Origin: an uncultured Senegalimassilia sp.
Lineage (GTDB): Bacteria; Actinomycetota; Coriobacteriia; Coriobacteriales; Eggerthellaceae
DNA: 15,089 nucleotides
Direction of reading: 5' to 3'
Assembly: GCA_934661765.1 (NCBI GenBank)
Contig: CAKUJT010000060.1
Location: forward strand, 1-15,089
The number at the start of each line of letters is the position of its first letter. Within the stretch, counting starts at the first letter, position 1. Below are positions 14,640 through 15,089 of the stretch, one piece after another. Below the pieces are notes generated by a model. That model worked only from the letters and a program-made list of their open reading frames with translations, ran no database searches and was not told where the DNA came from. The position numbers and the translations under genes were made by a program.

Positions 14640-15089
14640 TCACCTTTTCCGTACCCACTGGAACAGCAGGATAGAGAAAAGCATTTTCATCATATACCAC
14701 ACGGAATTTTTGAAATTCAGGTAGCTGACTCCTGCAATACGTTCAGACATGTGTACCTGCACCTCACGGATATCAACTCCACAGTTCAACAGGTATGCCA
14801 GGGTATCCGGCTCCGGGCTGTAATGCATGTTGTAACCGAAATGCTTGATCATCTTCTTATTGAACAGGCGCATGCCGGAGGTCACATCCCCGATATACTT
14901 GCCGCCTGTTGTCAGCCAGATGGCTGTTGTAATGATCTGGCTGCCGATCATACGTGAATTGATGGGCTTACGCTCTGTCTTGAATCTGGAGCCGATCACG
15001 ATATCACAGCCGGTCCGCTCCATCTCATCGATCATATCTGCAATATATGCGGGATCATGCTGTCCGTCTCCGTCCAGCTGCAGTACATA
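14640..15089 (-). CDS. DPM1-like GT2 glycosyltransferase (5' part outside window)
   Basis: The open frame continues to the right edge, so this is the C-terminal 149 residues. It enters at YVLQLDGDGQHDP, which is the DxD motif region of polyprenyl-phosphate mannosyl/glucosyltransferases (GT2, DPM1/GtrB branch). It continues with GCDIVIGSRF, GDVTSGMRLFNKK, SPEPDTLAYLL and VHMSERIAGVSYLNF. This matches family motifs for the acceptor and catalytic face. The final 20 residues are hydrophobic/basic without the two C-terminal membrane helices of GtrB. It likely moves a sugar from an NDP donor to polyprenyl phosphate at the inner membrane face, with the DUF2304 protein as partner. Confidence 0.88.
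   Translation of the reverse strand, partial: YVLQLDGDGQHDPAYIADMIDEMERTGCDIVIGSRFKTERKPINSRMIGSQIITTAIWLTTGGKYIGDVTSGMRLFNKKMIKHFGYNMHYSPEPDTLAYLLNCGVDIREVQVHMSERIAGVSYLNFKNSVWYMMKMLFSILLFQWVRKR

Noticed and set aside
1..15089. CRISPR array, tRNA, rRNA, insertion sequence or integrase
   Set aside because: No regularly spaced repeats, cloverleaf-like segments, rRNA stretches, transposase motifs or terminal inverted repeats were found by eye on either strand.

Overview
The window looks like a cell-surface polysaccharide locus from a low-GC Gram-positive anaerobe, most likely a Clostridia/Lachnospiraceae-type gut bacterium. This rests on AT-rich intergenic DNA, AGGAGG-type ribosome binding sites, AGA-rich codon use and the gene families present. 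The taxonomic call is inference; no rRNA or tRNA lies in the window.

Region 1 (1-8337, all minus strand) is one export and assembly operon. It reads from a promoter near 8309-8337 through a Wzm-type ABC permease, a Wzt-type ATPase with a C-terminal glycan-binding domain, a SAM methyltransferase with a C-terminal coiled coil, two GT2 glycosyltransferases, an acyltransferase-3 membrane protein, and a large GT-C-like membrane protein that runs off the left edge. Genes are separated by 0-41 nt or overlap. The set fits the ABC-transporter-dependent glycan pathway: GTs build the chain on a lipid carrier, the methyltransferase may cap it, Wzt recognises it and Wzm exports it.

Region 2 (8354-9883, minus) is a compact three-gene operon with its own promoter and terminator: a 147-aa unknown protein with ADP-ribosyltransferase-like motifs, a 157-aa unknown protein, and a SecB-like chaperone. 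The layout resembles toxin-antitoxin-chaperone (TAC) systems. This is the best candidate for an under-described system here.

Region 3 (10162-12180, plus) has a GT8 and a GT2 glycosyltransferase in tandem. They end at a bidirectional terminator shared with a convergent GT2 gene (12222-13007, minus).

Region 4 (13044-14035, minus) is an AT-rich toxin-antitoxin pair: a 57-aa acidic putative antitoxin and a PemK/MazF toxin carrying an extra C-terminal domain that resembles a degenerate NUDIX fold. It sits directly upstream of the convergent GT2 gene and may be co-transcribed with it.

Region 5 (14122-15089, minus) holds a DUF2304 membrane protein and the 3' part of a DPM1-like GT2. These commonly pair to make polyprenyl-phosphate sugars, the donor type used by GT-C enzymes such as the one at the left edge. 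Two toxin-type modules are therefore interleaved with glycan genes, as is usual in variable, horizontally exchanged surface loci.
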